In this document: positions 1-8,346 of the stretch, piece after piece
Layout: the number at the start of each line of letters is the position of its first letter
Position numbering within the stretch: position 1 is the stretch's first letter
NCBI RefSeq assembly: GCF_016888165.1
Contig: NZ_JACSWC010000435.1
Coordinates: forward strand, 23,815-87,814
Direction: 5' to 3'
Length of the DNA stretch: 64,000 nucleotides
Source of the DNA: Halomicronema sp. CCY15110
GTDB lineage: Bacteria; Cyanobacteriota; Cyanobacteriia; Phormidesmidales; Phormidesmidaceae
Notes under the pieces: model-generated
Seen by the model: the letters and a program-made list of their open reading frames with translations, nothing else
Told to the model about the DNA's origin: nothing
The model's database searches: none
Made by a program: the position numbers and the translations under genes

Positions 1-430
1 TTTCGTGGCTCAATTTCAACTGGGATCAGTTCTTCCTAGTGCTTCATCAGTCAGTCCTTAAGCAACCTTAGGGCTAATTGAGTCCTCAGCCTAATTAGGA
101 AGCTTCTCTTCGAAAGATATTCAAAATTGATGGATCAACCGTATATTTTTATCGTATGAAAATCGCGATCGCTTTCGGAGAAAATCCCACAAATCTTAGC
201 TGAAACTGTTAATTTCAATAAACAACTCCTGTGGTTAGACTTTCCCTACGGGAGGAAAATAAATCATGTTTAAGAATCGCTTGGTTGAACCGACTGGGGA
301 GAGGCTCAATTTGGCATTGCGGGTAGCGATCGCGGGTATCTTGCCCACCCTACCCCCCTTGATGAATGGGGGAACGGGGAAAACATTCTGCTGGAAACTC
401 CTCATTATCCATATCCCAATGGCCCTCGGG

Positions 431-451
431 CGCAGGCTGTTGCAGCCTGCG
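431..451. repeat. Short inverted repeat, 9-bp arms
   Basis: The arms CGCAGGCTG and CAGCCTGCG flank a 3-base loop and run directly into a HIP1 core. Small GC-rich palindromes of this kind are commonly dispersed in cyanobacterial spacers; the function is unknown. Confidence 0.6.
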
Positions 452-618
452 ATCGCCCCTCACAAAGTCGGAAAATGTCTGTCTTGTGCTTATTCGCACT
501 CAGTAGTCAGTAATTCTCGCTATGGTCAGTGAAGTTGGGATCAGGCTTTAGGGCTGAGGGGCTGGAGTTTGAGTTCTAGGTTGCAGGTTTAGGGATGAAG
601 GTTGCGGGTAGTCTGCTC

Positions 619-643
619 CCATACCCATACCCATACCCAATAC
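619..643 (+). repeat. Short tandem hexamer repeat (CCATAC)n
   Basis: About four copies of CCATAC, the last one degenerate, lie 50 bp upstream of the STAND NTPase start. They resemble the short tandem heptamer/hexamer repeats common in filamentous cyanobacteria. Confidence 0.6.
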
Positions 644-693
644 CTTTACACGCCTTTCCCTCTCCCGTCGGCTAGATTAGACCAAAGCTCAGG

Positions 694-3111
694 ATGCCAA
701 AGATGAGCGCAGATAAGGTTTTAGAACTCGCAGATGCGCTAGTGTTTCGCACCACTGGCAAGCATCTGAACGATCTCCAACGCAAGATTTTGAGAGCAGT
801 CTGGCGACGGCAGACCTATGGCGAAATCGCCCAGCGGATGCGCTATACCGAGGGCCATGTCAAGGATGTGGCGTCGCAGCTGTGGCAGGCGCTGTCGCAA
901 GCGCTGGATGAGCGGGTGACGAAAAGCAATAGCCTTGCCGTGCTCGAACGGTATTTGCAAAAAGCCAAGGTCAAGCTGACCCCACCGCTACCCGAGCCTC
1001 CCGTGATCATGGAAGCCCAGAGTTTCCTGGGGCGTGAGGCCGCGATCGCCCATCTGGATCAACTCATTACGCAGGGGCATCGGGCGATCGTGCTGCAAGG
1101 GGAAGGGGGCATCGGTAAAACGACATTGGCTCAGCAATATCTCGAACATCACGATTTTGATGTGGTCTTAGAACTGTTGATGGCGAAGGAAACCACGAAC
1201 ATTACCCCGACTGAACAAGTCGTGGAAGAGTGGCTGCGGCAGGATTTTCAAATTGAGCCAGGGCAGGACTTTGGCGTCACCTTGGATCGGCTCAAGCGAC
1301 AGTTGCGAGAGCAGCGGGTTGGCCTCCTTATCGATAATTTAGAACCCGCGTTGGAGGCCCAGGGGCGATTTTGGCCCCAGTATTCACGCTACGGCGACCT
1401 GATGCGGGTCTTGTGCGATCCCAAAGGTCAAACGGTCACCCTGCTGACCAGCCGCGATCGCCTGTGCGAACCGGGCGTTGCCGTCCACCATTACCGCCTG
1501 CCCGGACTCAGCCGGGAGACGTGGCAACAGTTTTTTGCCCAGGGGGCGATCACGGTGAGTCCATCCCCGTTGGCCGCCATGCACCGAGCCTACGGGGGCA
1601 ATGCCAAGGCCATGAATATTTTGCGGGGGGCGATCGCGGGGGATTTTGACGGCGATGGCAACGCCTATTGGCAAGAAATGGGCACCGATCCCCTCATGAC
1701 GCTGGACTTAAAAAATCTGGTCACCAGTCAGGTCAATCGCCTCAAAGATTTGGATGCCGATGCATACCAACTGTTCTGCCGCTTAGGGGCATTTCGTTAT
1801 CAGGATGTGCCGCGAATCCCGACCGATGGCTTGCTGGCCCTCCTGTGGGACGTTGACCCCAGTCGTCATCGTCAGGTGATCACCTCCCTGCGCAACCGCT
1901 CCCTGCTCGAAAGCCACAGAGGACATTACTGGCTACATCCCGTCGTTCAGGCCGAAGCCCTGGAACGCTTGCGCCAGAGGCCCGATTGGCAAAAAAGCCA
2001 TCGCCAAGCAATTCAGTTCTGGTCGGCCCAGGTCGCAACCATCACCGCCACCGGGGAAGCCATACAAGCATTAGAGGCGTATTATCATGCGCTGGCGATC
2101 GCTGATTATGCCGCCGCTGCCGATGTGTTGCTCAAAAGTCGCCACAATCAATGGGGACAGCATCTTACCCTGGGCAGCACACTGTATCGCATGGGGTTGT
2201 TGCAACCGCTGCTGGCGGCGATTCCTTCATTATTGCCGCACCTGCCTGACGACCAACACTCCAGCGAACTACGCAATATTTTGGCCGACGTGTATTGGAT
2301 TACCGGCAAAATTCATGCCGCGATTTCCATGCAAAAACAGGCGCAAGCGATCGCCCGCCAGGGACTCGAAACCACTGAAAAAAATCCCGCCGACGCCCAC
2401 AGCCTCTACTGCTGGCGGATGCTCGAAGTCGATGCCCTGCTCAGCCTTGGCCTCTATCATCTCGACCTGTGGGAACTGGCTGAGGCCGCGCAGTTCTTTC
2501 AAACCGTGATCACCACTGCCCAAGGTACCGCGCACCATAGCTGGGCTGACAAAGGCCAGTTGTGTCTGGCGCTAGTGGCCTCCCATAGCCTGCATGATGA
2601 GCGCGTTGATTTGTCCAGCATCTGTGAGACGCCACACCTCCGTGAATTGGCCGAAACCCTGGCGGAGCAAGCCTACCGAGAGATTGCTGATGCCTCCCGC
2701 CCCGAATACACCGGACGTTTTGCCTTCTTCATTCAACTGCTGGCCCAAACCTACACGACTCTCGGCAATAGCGAGCGAGCGACAAAATTATACGAACGCG
2801 CGATCGCCTTCGCCGAAGAGAGCCACTACATTCAGGTCAAGGCCAAAGCCCTCATTGGCTGGGGCCAACTACTGCGACAGCAGGGCAACATTAGTCCGGC
2901 CATTCAAAACCTGGCTCTAGCGCTGGAATTGCTGGAAGACCTGGGTGCCCAGAGCGACCTTGCGGAGGCCCACTGGCAGCTGGGCCTGACCCACCAAGCC
3001 CAACCCGATCAGATTGCCGCCCAAACCCACTTTGCCGCCGCCGTGCAAATTTTTGAGGCCATCCAAGCGCCGCGACAAGTTGCCAAGGTGCAGGCCGCTT
3101 TGCGCAACTAG
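694..3111 (+). CDS. NLR-like STAND NTPase (vMAP-type N-terminus, NB-ARC, TPR-like C-terminus)
   Basis: This 805-residue protein has the three-part layout of signal-transducing STAND ATPases. Residues 1-95 form a helical HTH-like domain of the kind found at the N-terminus of vWA-MoxR-associated proteins in cyanobacteria. An NB-ARC domain follows: Walker A is GEGGIGKTT at about 136-144, Walker B is LLIDN at 211-215, and a winged-helix-like segment follows. Residues from about 450 to the end are alpha-helical with TPR-like repeats, the usual ligand-sensing part. The ATG at 694 follows AGCTCAGG; M4 is a possible alternative. The gene stands alone between long spacers. Proteins of this build are thought to oligomerise on sensing a signal, and some act in phage defence or cell death. 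That role here is inference, because the N-terminus carries no recognisable toxin or nuclease. Confidence 0.8.
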   Translation: MPKMSADKVLELADALVFRTTGKHLNDLQRKILRAVWRRQTYGEIAQRMRYTEGHVKDVASQLWQALSQALDERVTKSNSLAVLERYLQKAKVKLTPPLPEPPVIMEAQSFLGREAAIAHLDQLITQGHRAIVLQGEGGIGKTTLAQQYLEHHDFDVVLELLMAKETTNITPTEQVVEEWLRQDFQIEPGQDFGVTLDRLKRQLREQRVGLLIDNLEPALEAQGRFWPQYSRYGDLMRVLCDPKGQTVTLLTSRDRLCEPGVAVHHYRLPGLSRETWQQFFAQGAITVSPSPLAAMHRAYGGNAKAMNILRGAIAGDFDGDGNAYWQEMGTDPLMTLDLKNLVTSQVNRLKDLDADAYQLFCRLGAFRYQDVPRIPTDGLLALLWDVDPSRHRQVITSLRNRSLLESHRGHYWLHPVVQAEALERLRQRPDWQKSHRQAIQFWSAQVATITATGEAIQALEAYYHALAIADYAAAADVLLKSRHNQWGQHLTLGSTLYRMGLLQPLLAAIPSLLPHLPDDQHSSELRNILADVYWITGKIHAAISMQKQAQAIARQGLETTEKNPADAHSLYCWRMLEVDALLSLGLYHLDLWELAEAAQFFQTVITTAQGTAHHSWADKGQLCLALVASHSLHDERVDLSSICETPHLRELAETLAEQAYREIADASRPEYTGRFAFFIQLLAQTYTTLGNSERATKLYERAIAFAEESHYIQVKAKALIGWGQLLRQQGNISPAIQNLALALELLEDLGAQSDLAEAHWQLGLTHQAQPDQIAAQTHFAAAVQIFEAIQAPRQVAKVQAALRN

Positions 3112-3256
3112 CCTGGATTATTCACAAACAGCGCAAGAGGGAGAAAAAAGAGCCTGAAACGCCGTAGAACCATGCTCTTCCAGAAATCAGGGCTTTGCCC
3201 TCAAATAAGTCGCCCATCGTCATTGGCTTGGTTTTGAAGATTTATCAAGACGATAG

Positions 3257-3296
3257 CCCGGCAGGCGATTCAGCCAGCACCCAATTGCCTGCCGGG
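3257..3296. repeat. Inverted repeat, 14-bp arms
   Basis: CCCGGCAGGCGATT is mirrored by AATTGCCTGCCGGG across a 12-base loop with one mismatch that becomes a G-U pair in RNA. It lies about 145 bp after the STAND NTPase stop and may act in RNA processing or termination, though there is no T-tract. Confidence 0.65.
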
Positions 3297-3411
3297 AAGG
3301 AAGTACCGCATCGGCAGCCCTTGGCAACCAGCGCCTCGCGGATCGCACACGCACTGACACGCGCATACTGAAACGTTCACCTGCTCGGGCAGGCATCTTG
3401 TCTGCTCTGGA

Positions 3412-3428
3412 ACAGCCGAGACGGCTGT
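3412..3428. repeat. Short perfect inverted repeat
   Basis: ACAGCCG and CGGCTGT flank a 3-base loop (AGA). It belongs to the palindromic spacer after the STAND NTPase. Confidence 0.5.
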
Positions 3429-3855
3429 CCACACTTAGTTAAATCCCATTCCTTAGTTCCACTTGAGCCGGTCACATCGACTCATGGATGCGAGGGGATG
3501 CGAGGGATTGAAAACAGTTGTCTGGGGCGACGGCGGCTCGAAGAATCATGACGTTTGGCGCTGATGTGCCCGATTACCGGGGATAATGAAAACAAGAGCA
3601 TGACCGCCCCTGCTGGCCGCCTCAAAGCCAACTGATGGGCGATTCAAATGCTCTGCTAGGGGGTAATTTCCCTCTTATCGCGACCAGAAAACATCAGGTT
3701 GCCCTTAACAGATTATGGGCTTGTACGCTGTTGCGATCGCCGTCTTTCTTGTTTGTGATTGGGGATAGTGCGGCAGCGTCATGAGGGGTTGCTCTACATT
3801 GCGGATAAAACCGTAAAACCTGCACCACAGCCATTGCCTTGGAGGTGTCAACGTC

Positions 3856-3984
3856 ATGATTGAAACCATCGTTTTTAGCCCCACACTTTATCTCGCCGTC
3901 AAATTCTTGACGCTAATGATGGTGATTGCTGCTTATTGGTTTATCACGGCACATCATGCAAAGCATCACCAGCCAGAGTCTTAG
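3856..3984 (+). CDS. Small single-span membrane protein, 42 residues
   Basis: This short frame has a good Shine-Dalgarno, GGAGG at 3841..3845, ten bases before its ATG. The product begins MIETIVFSP and has one hydrophobic segment at about residues 9-32 (TLYLAVKFLTLMMVIAAYWF), followed by a histidine-rich, positively charged tail (HHAKHH). This looks like a cytosol-facing tail on a single transmembrane helix. I do not recognise the family. The RBS, the clean hydrophobic segment and the position in an otherwise empty spacer favour a real gene, but no homologue is known to me. The histidine tail could bind metal; that is speculation. Confidence 0.45.
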   Translation: MIETIVFSPTLYLAVKFLTLMMVIAAYWFITAHHAKHHQPES

Positions 3985-4085
3985 AGAATCCAAATTAAGG
4001 GCAATCAGGTTTCTACGAACCATCGAGTTGCAGACACGCCTGTTGCACCATGGGGACTTTTAGGTTTGCTCAAGTCACTAAATAT

Positions 4086-4125
4086 CGGCTAAATTCCCGC
4101 TGCGATCGCAGCGGGAATTTAGCCG
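4086..4125. repeat. Perfect 40-bp palindrome centred on HIP1
   Basis: The left arm CGGCTAAATTCCCGCTGCGA is exactly mirrored by the right arm with no loop. The HIP1 octamer GCGATCGC occupies the centre at 4102..4109. It lies between the small membrane ORF and the convergent zinc-ribbon gene, so a bidirectional terminator-like role is possible, although there is no T-tract. Confidence 0.85.
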
Positions 4126-4161
4126 CCATCAAAACAATAAGCATGGCGGCCCAGAATCCGT

Positions 4162-4344
4162 TTAGTGGCGTTTACGGGCTTTCCAGGTGCCGCCATAGGT
4201 ATAGTGCGGATTGTCCTGTTGGACTTGGGGCCAGCAGTCGGGGCAAACCAACTGCCATCGGCCTGATGCGTCCGTCTGGACTCGGTACAGCACCGTCGCC
4301 ACGGTCTGACAGCGATCGCACGGTTTTTCGCGTACCCGTGCCAT
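4162..4344 (-). CDS. Small zinc-ribbon-like protein
   Basis: This 60-residue protein carries two CxxC knuckles, CDRC near residue 9 and CPDC near residue 38, as expected for a one-zinc ribbon. It ends in a basic tail (TWKARKRH). I chose the ATG at 4344 because the longer frame, starting at 4437, would overlap the upstream DUF3288 gene by 65 bp and adds sequence without family character. The two genes are probably cotranscribed. Similar small proteins of unknown function occur in cyanobacteria. A nucleic-acid or protein-binding role is only inferred from the fold. Confidence 0.65.
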   Translation of the reverse strand: MARVREKPCDRCQTVATVLYRVQTDASGRWQLVCPDCWPQVQQDNPHYTYGGTWKARKRH

Positions 4345-4372
4345 TAACCTTGCTTCATCCCCACTTGCAACC

Positions 4373-4657
4373 TCAACTCCAGTCTTCACGATTGCGTCCG
4401 AGATTGTGATAGATACCGCCTTGGGCGTGGAGTTCACGAGTCTTAGCGTACAGTTCTTCTTCTGTAAGGCCAGTTTTTGTCAGGGCCTTTTCCAGATCGC
4501 GCTGAATATCGCGTGCGCCCTGAAAGCCTTTATAGCGAATGATGAGGCGGGCCAGTTCCGAGAGATTGTAATCGGTGACCTCGCCTTGTAAAAGCTGGTT
4601 GACGATACCGCGATCGCCTTTATATTGCGGATGTTCCTGATCGGTGCTTTCAGTCAT
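4373..4657 (-). CDS. DUF3288 family protein
   Basis: This 94-residue soluble protein matches my memory of the cyanobacterial DUF3288 family. It has a start rich in DQEHPQYKGDR, the segment DYNLSELARLIIRYKGF, and a C-terminal helix with GLTEEELYAKTRELHAQG. Its function is unknown. It is transcribed toward the zinc-ribbon gene and separated by about 100 bp from the end of gnd, which reads in the same direction; a terminator-like hairpin lies between them. Length fits the family. Confidence 0.8.
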   Translation of the reverse strand: MTESTDQEHPQYKGDRGIVNQLLQGEVTDYNLSELARLIIRYKGFQGARDIQRDLEKALTKTGLTEEELYAKTRELHAQGGIYHNLGRNREDWS

Positions 4658-4689
4658 ATTTCGCCAATAATTCGCAAATCAAACGACAA

Positions 4690-4728
4690 GGGCAGAGAAC
4701 TGGGCTAATACCCTAACATTCTCTGCCC
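4690..4728 (-). terminator. Probable rho-independent terminator of gnd
   Basis: On the minus strand GGGCAGAGAA pairs with TTCTCTGCCC, followed by a T-rich stretch (TTGTCGTTTG). It begins 34 bp after the gnd stop codon. Confidence 0.6.
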
Positions 4729-4762
4729 CTGCTGTCGGCCATTTTCTTAAGCTAAGAATGAC

Positions 4763-6244
4763 TTAGACTGCTGCCTTGCTGGGGGCCGGAGTCCACTCAT
4801 GGTGGACGAAGTTGCCTCGGGGCTCATCTACCCGCTCAAAGGTGTGCGCGCCAAAGTAGTCGCGCTGGGCCTGGGTGAGGTTTTGGGGCAGGCGATCGCG
4901 GCGATAGCTGTCAAAGTAATCCAGCGACGCGCTGAAGGCCGGGACGGGAATGCCCGCCTGCGCAGCAAGGACAATGACTTCCCGCCAAGCGGCTTGGCGA
5001 TCGAGAATCGTCTGCTTAAACTCTGGTGCCAACAGCAGGTTCGCCAGTTGACCGTTCTCGTCGTAGGCGTGCTTGATTTTGTTGAGGAACCGCGCCCGGA
5101 TGATGCAGCCCCCTTTCCAGATGCGAGCGGTTTCGCCCAGGTCAATCTTGCCGCCAAACAGCTCTTGGTTGCCCTTCGCAATCAAGTCCATGCCCTGGGC
5201 ATAGGAACAGATTTTGGAGCAGTACATCGCATCGCGGATTTTATCGACCATCGCCTTCTTATCACCGGTAAAGGTGAAAGACGGGCCGCTCAATTCTTTG
5301 GAGGCCGCCACCCGCTGATCCTTCAGCGATGACATAATCCGGGCATCCACTGCCGCGCCGATGGTGGGAATCGCGATCCCCATTTCCAGCGCGTTCGTCG
5401 CTGTCCAGAGTCCGGTGCCTTTCTGACCCGCTGCATCGACGATCAACTCCACCAACGGCTTACCCGTCTTTTCATCCATGTTGGTGAAAATGTCTTTGGT
5501 GATTTCGATGAGGTAGGAGTCTAGTTCTGGCGTGTCATACCACTCGCTAAACACTTCGTAGAGTTCTTCGTGGTTCAAGCCCAAGACGGTCTTCATCAGG
5601 TCATAGGCTTCGGCGATGATCTGCATGTCGCCATACTCAATGCCGTTGTGCACCATCTTGACGAAGTGACCCGCTCCACCGGGGCCGATGTACGTGACGC
5701 AGGGGCCATCATCTACTTGCGCAGCAATCTTGATGACGATCGCCTCAATTTCCTTGTAAGCCGCTTCAGTGCCGCCCGGCATCAAACTCGGACCGAGGAG
5801 TGCGCCTTCTTCACCGCCGCTGACGCCCATGCCAATAAAGCCTAGGCCCGTGGGTTCGATTTCTTCGGTGCGGCGTTGGGTATCGGTGTAGAGGGAGTTG
5901 CCCCCGTCAATAATCATGTCGCCTTTGTCGAGCAGGGGCTTGAGCTGCTCAATCACGGCATCCACCGCTCGCCCGGCCTTCACCATGACCAAAATGCGGC
6001 GGGGACGCTCTAGGGCGTTAACAAAAGATTCCAAGCTGTAGGCCGCAAATACCGGCTTATTGGGGTCGGCATCACTGTCTTTGGCGACTTCGAGATTGAA
6101 CTCGGTTTGCGCCCGTTTTACAAAGTTGTCAGTCTTTTCGGGTGAACGGTTGTAGACCGCGACGGGAAAGCCTTTGCTTTCAACGTTTAGGGCCAGGTTT
6201 TCACCCATGACCGCCAGGCCGATTACACCAAACTTCTGTGCCAT
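4763..6244 (-). CDS. gnd: 6-phosphogluconate dehydrogenase (decarboxylating)
   Basis: The enzyme oxidatively decarboxylates 6-phosphogluconate to ribulose 5-phosphate and makes NADPH in the oxidative pentose phosphate pathway, which cyanobacteria use mainly in the dark. The 493-residue product has the N-terminal Rossmann motif GLAVMGENLALN at 9-20, the IIDGGNS segment at 111-117, the substrate-binding SGGEEGA, and the catalytic stretch GAGHFVKMVHNGIEY near 190. I placed the start at the ATG at 6244 (MAQKFGVIG) because the 38 residues upstream in frame have no family character. A purine-rich AGAGAGACC precedes it. Confidence 0.95.
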   Translation of the reverse strand: MAQKFGVIGLAVMGENLALNVESKGFPVAVYNRSPEKTDNFVKRAQTEFNLEVAKDSDADPNKPVFAAYSLESFVNALERPRRILVMVKAGRAVDAVIEQLKPLLDKGDMIIDGGNSLYTDTQRRTEEIEPTGLGFIGMGVSGGEEGALLGPSLMPGGTEAAYKEIEAIVIKIAAQVDDGPCVTYIGPGGAGHFVKMVHNGIEYGDMQIIAEAYDLMKTVLGLNHEELYEVFSEWYDTPELDSYLIEITKDIFTNMDEKTGKPLVELIVDAAGQKGTGLWTATNALEMGIAIPTIGAAVDARIMSSLKDQRVAASKELSGPSFTFTGDKKAMVDKIRDAMYCSKICSYAQGMDLIAKGNQELFGGKIDLGETARIWKGGCIIRARFLNKIKHAYDENGQLANLLLAPEFKQTILDRQAAWREVIVLAAQAGIPVPAFSASLDYFDSYRRDRLPQNLTQAQRDYFGAHTFERVDEPRGNFVHHEWTPAPSKAAV

Positions 6245-6638
6245 AAAAAGGTCTCTCTGAACTTGCCTAAGCGAACAATATGAGTGCTGATAGCAGCCGT
6301 GCCCCCAAAACGACGCTTTGGGTGTTGTGCCCATGCACATCCCAGGGCAGTGCGTCACAGCGAGATGTGTACAGGTTAGTCAACTTTTTTGAGAGACCGA
6401 ATATCCCAAAGGTTTTCTTTGGAATAGGCCTGAGAAATCTCTATCTCAAGGTCGATGGTGTTATGAATCCGTGATTTTCGGTAGAGTTCTGACGCGGTTG
6501 CTGAGCTTTAGTGCCAGGGGCAGCCTCCGGTTTTGCCATGAGCAAAGTCCCAGCTCTCAATTCTGAGCCCCCGGTTTCTGGGGGGCGAGGGGTCAGAGGG
6601 CGAGGGTAAAGAGGACGGCAGCGATCTCCGCCGCAACG
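6245..6638. other. Spacer between divergent gnd and araC fragment
   Basis: No gene is supported here. The spacer should contain the gnd promoter on the minus strand. A frame open into the AraC fragment (from about 6600) has no AraC-like sequence, which suggests that the 5' part of that gene has been lost. Confidence 0.4.
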
Positions 6639-6986
6639 GTGCGCACGTGGTTCCAATATGCGGGGGGCTTGCCGACTTACCAACTGTGGCAGGTGTTGGA
6701 TTATGTGGATGCCCATTTGACTCAAGACATCAAACTGGCTGACTTAGCCCAGCTTCTGGATATGAGTCCGTTTCATTTTGGCCGCATGTTCAAACAGGCG
6801 ATCGGCGTTTCGCCCCATCAATATGTGATTCAGCAACGGGTCGAGCGGGCCAAGCGACTGTTGAGCCAGAGCGATCGCGCCATCATCGACATTGCCCTGG
6901 ACTGTGGGTTTAGCAGCCATAGTCACCTGACCAAGCAGTTTCGGCAACTTACGGGGATGACGCCCAAAGCCTTTCGACAAGGTTAG
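6639..6986 (+). pseudogene. Truncated AraC-family regulator (DNA-binding domain only)
   Basis: The 115 codons encode an intact pair of AraC helix-turn-helix motifs, with LADLAQLLDMSPFHFGRMFK for the first and IIDIALDCGFSSHSHLTKQF for the second, ending TGMTPKAFRQG. Cyanobacterial homologues are usually about 280 residues with an N-terminal effector domain; here homology begins abruptly at about AGGLPTYQL. Translation could start at GTG 6639 with no clear ribosome site. It may be a decayed 5'-truncated gene, or a short stand-alone DNA-binding protein similar to SoxS/MarA in size. No partner is evident. I favour a remnant, with moderate confidence. Confidence 0.55.
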
Positions 6987-7020
6987 GGAATTGCGCGCAA
7001 AAAAGCTCCCCATGAACCGA

Positions 7021-7071
7021 GTTTCGACTCCGCTCAACTCTCGATACTGGTAGGCTGAGCGAAGTCGAAAC
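7021..7071. repeat. Inverted repeat, 16-bp arms
   Basis: GTTTCGACTCCGCTCA and TGAGCGAAGTCGAAAC are inverted with one mismatch around a 19-base spacer. This resembles dispersed palindromes found in many cyanobacterial and other bacterial spacers. It lies just after the AraC fragment. Confidence 0.7.
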
Positions 7072-7141
7072 CGGATTGAACGGGTACTTTTTTAGTTGCA
7101 GATCCCTTAGCGATCAAGAAGTTTTAAGTTTTAGGATAGGA

Positions 7142-7179
7142 CAAAAACAGGCACCTCTCTAGCTACAAAGAGGTGCCTG
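7142..7179 (-). terminator. Rho-independent terminator of hspA
   Basis: On the minus strand CAGGCACCTCT pairs with AGAGGTGCCTG, followed immediately by TTTTTGT. It lies 44 bp after the hspA stop codon, a classic intrinsic terminator. Confidence 0.85.
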
Positions 7180-7222
7180 CATAGTCTAGCTATCAATTAA
7201 TCGTCTAGCGCTAACGGCTTTG

Positions 7223-7666
7223 TTAGCTCAGCGCAATTTTGACAACTTTGTTGCGCTCTTCTGCTGCTTTTGGCAGGTGTAGTTTCAAAATGCCATCGCT
7301 ATAGTCAGCTGTTGCGCCGCTATTATCAATTCGAGTCGTCAAAGGGATTACTCGACGGAATGAACCATAGTGAAATTCACTACGAGTCATGCCATTTTCT
7401 TCCGTTGTTTCTTCTGATTTGCGTTCTCCACTAATGACAACCGAATCTTCAGCGACTTGAATATCCACATCTTCCGGCTTCAAGCCGGGCAATTCAACTT
7501 TAAGCGCGATCGCGTCATCGGTTTCAGTCAATTCAGCGGCGGGCATAAAGCTCTTAAAGTCGATATCATCATCTCTGAAGGGGCTGATAGAGTCAAACAA
7601 ACGATTCATTTCTCTTTGCAGAGAGCCAAATTCACCAAAGGGTGTATGACGAAGTGCGAGTGTCAT
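7223..7666 (-). CDS. hspA: Small heat-shock protein, Hsp20/alpha-crystallin family
   Basis: This 147-residue ATP-independent chaperone should bind unfolding proteins as a large oligomer. The N-terminus MTLALRHTPFGEF with LQREMNRLFDS is typical of cyanobacterial HspA. The alpha-crystallin domain spans about residues 42-140, with VELPGLKPEDVDIQV and the conserved end near DGILKLHLPK. The start at 7666 follows a strong AGGAGGTGAG eight bases upstream, which decides it over a longer frame starting at 7690. A TATAAC box at about 7708..7713 could be its -10. It is single-gene and followed by an intrinsic terminator. Confidence 0.93.
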   Translation of the reverse strand: MTLALRHTPFGEFGSLQREMNRLFDSISPFRDDDIDFKSFMPAAELTETDDAIALKVELPGLKPEDVDIQVAEDSVVISGERKSEETTEENGMTRSEFHYGSFRRVIPLTTRIDNSGATADYSDGILKLHLPKAAEERNKVVKIALS

Positions 7667-7690
7667 AGAACTCACCTCCTGAGTTCTCAA

Positions 7691-8346
7691 TCAACAGTTC
7701 CTATCAAGTTATAGGACTCCGGCTAGCGAAAATTCAGTCCCGACAAATAGTCTTGGATAACTAACTTTCGACATCTAAATTCTATCAATTCGCTGCAACC
7801 TGTAATTTCGGTTTTTAGCACCTATTGCATTAGGGTTTTCCCAACTGTTTAGAGCTAGATCGGTTTTTCAGAAAACTTAATTCGGTTGGCCAGTTTTTAT
7901 TAGTCCTGTAAACCCGCAGACTGAAATTTTGCCGTTTAACAATCCTCAGCGAGTGCTTCACGACTCATCTTAGAGAGTGTTTGAAAAGTTCCCCACCCAG
8001 GTTTTGCCACCTGGGACATCTAGAAACATGACGAGAAAAGAAGCGTTCCAGACCAATCTCAAGGGACTTAGGTCATTTTTGCTACGCAAAGCAACCCTTT
8101 TAAAGCATCCTCTCAGAGGTCATCTTAGAGGGCTCGCAGAAACGGCTACTCAGGCTGCCAAATTAAGCCGTCAAAGATAAATTTTTCTATCGAAATTGTC
8201 CAATTGTTGTGTATTGAGTCGCGATTGACTGACTTTTGTCGCTGAGTGTGAGGTTATGTGTATCTGAGCAGAGATCGCGTTCTCCCCCGCTGCAAAATGG
8301 CTTTAGCACATCAGTGCCCTATAGATGTCATTGGCGGTTCTCTATT
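7691..8346. other. Spacer between divergent hspA and tetR
   Basis: The stretch is AT-rich near 7740-7900 and probably holds the hspA promoter. The 67-codon frame at 7977..8180 has no ribosome site and no recognisable features, so I do not call it. Confidence 0.4.

Larger units (their letters stand above)
1..693. other. Gene-poor spacer upstream of the STAND NTPase
   Basis: No convincing gene is visible in this stretch. An 88-codon open frame at 266..532 has a purine-rich GGGAGG upstream, but its product is low-complexity, crosses a dispersed repeat hairpin (431..451) and resembles no family I know, so I do not call it. A tandem CCATAC-type repeat lies at 619..643. The upstream neighbour is outside the window. 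Confidence 0.5.
3112..3855. other. Palindrome-rich spacer
   Basis: I see no supported gene here. The stretch holds two inverted repeats, at 3257..3296 and 3412..3428. The minus-strand 70-codon frame at 3220..3432 lies across these palindromes and looks spurious. Confidence 0.5.

Noticed and set aside
266..532. 88-codon frame with a purine-rich upstream stretch
   Set aside because: The product has no recognisable features and crosses a dispersed palindrome; it looks like a chance frame.
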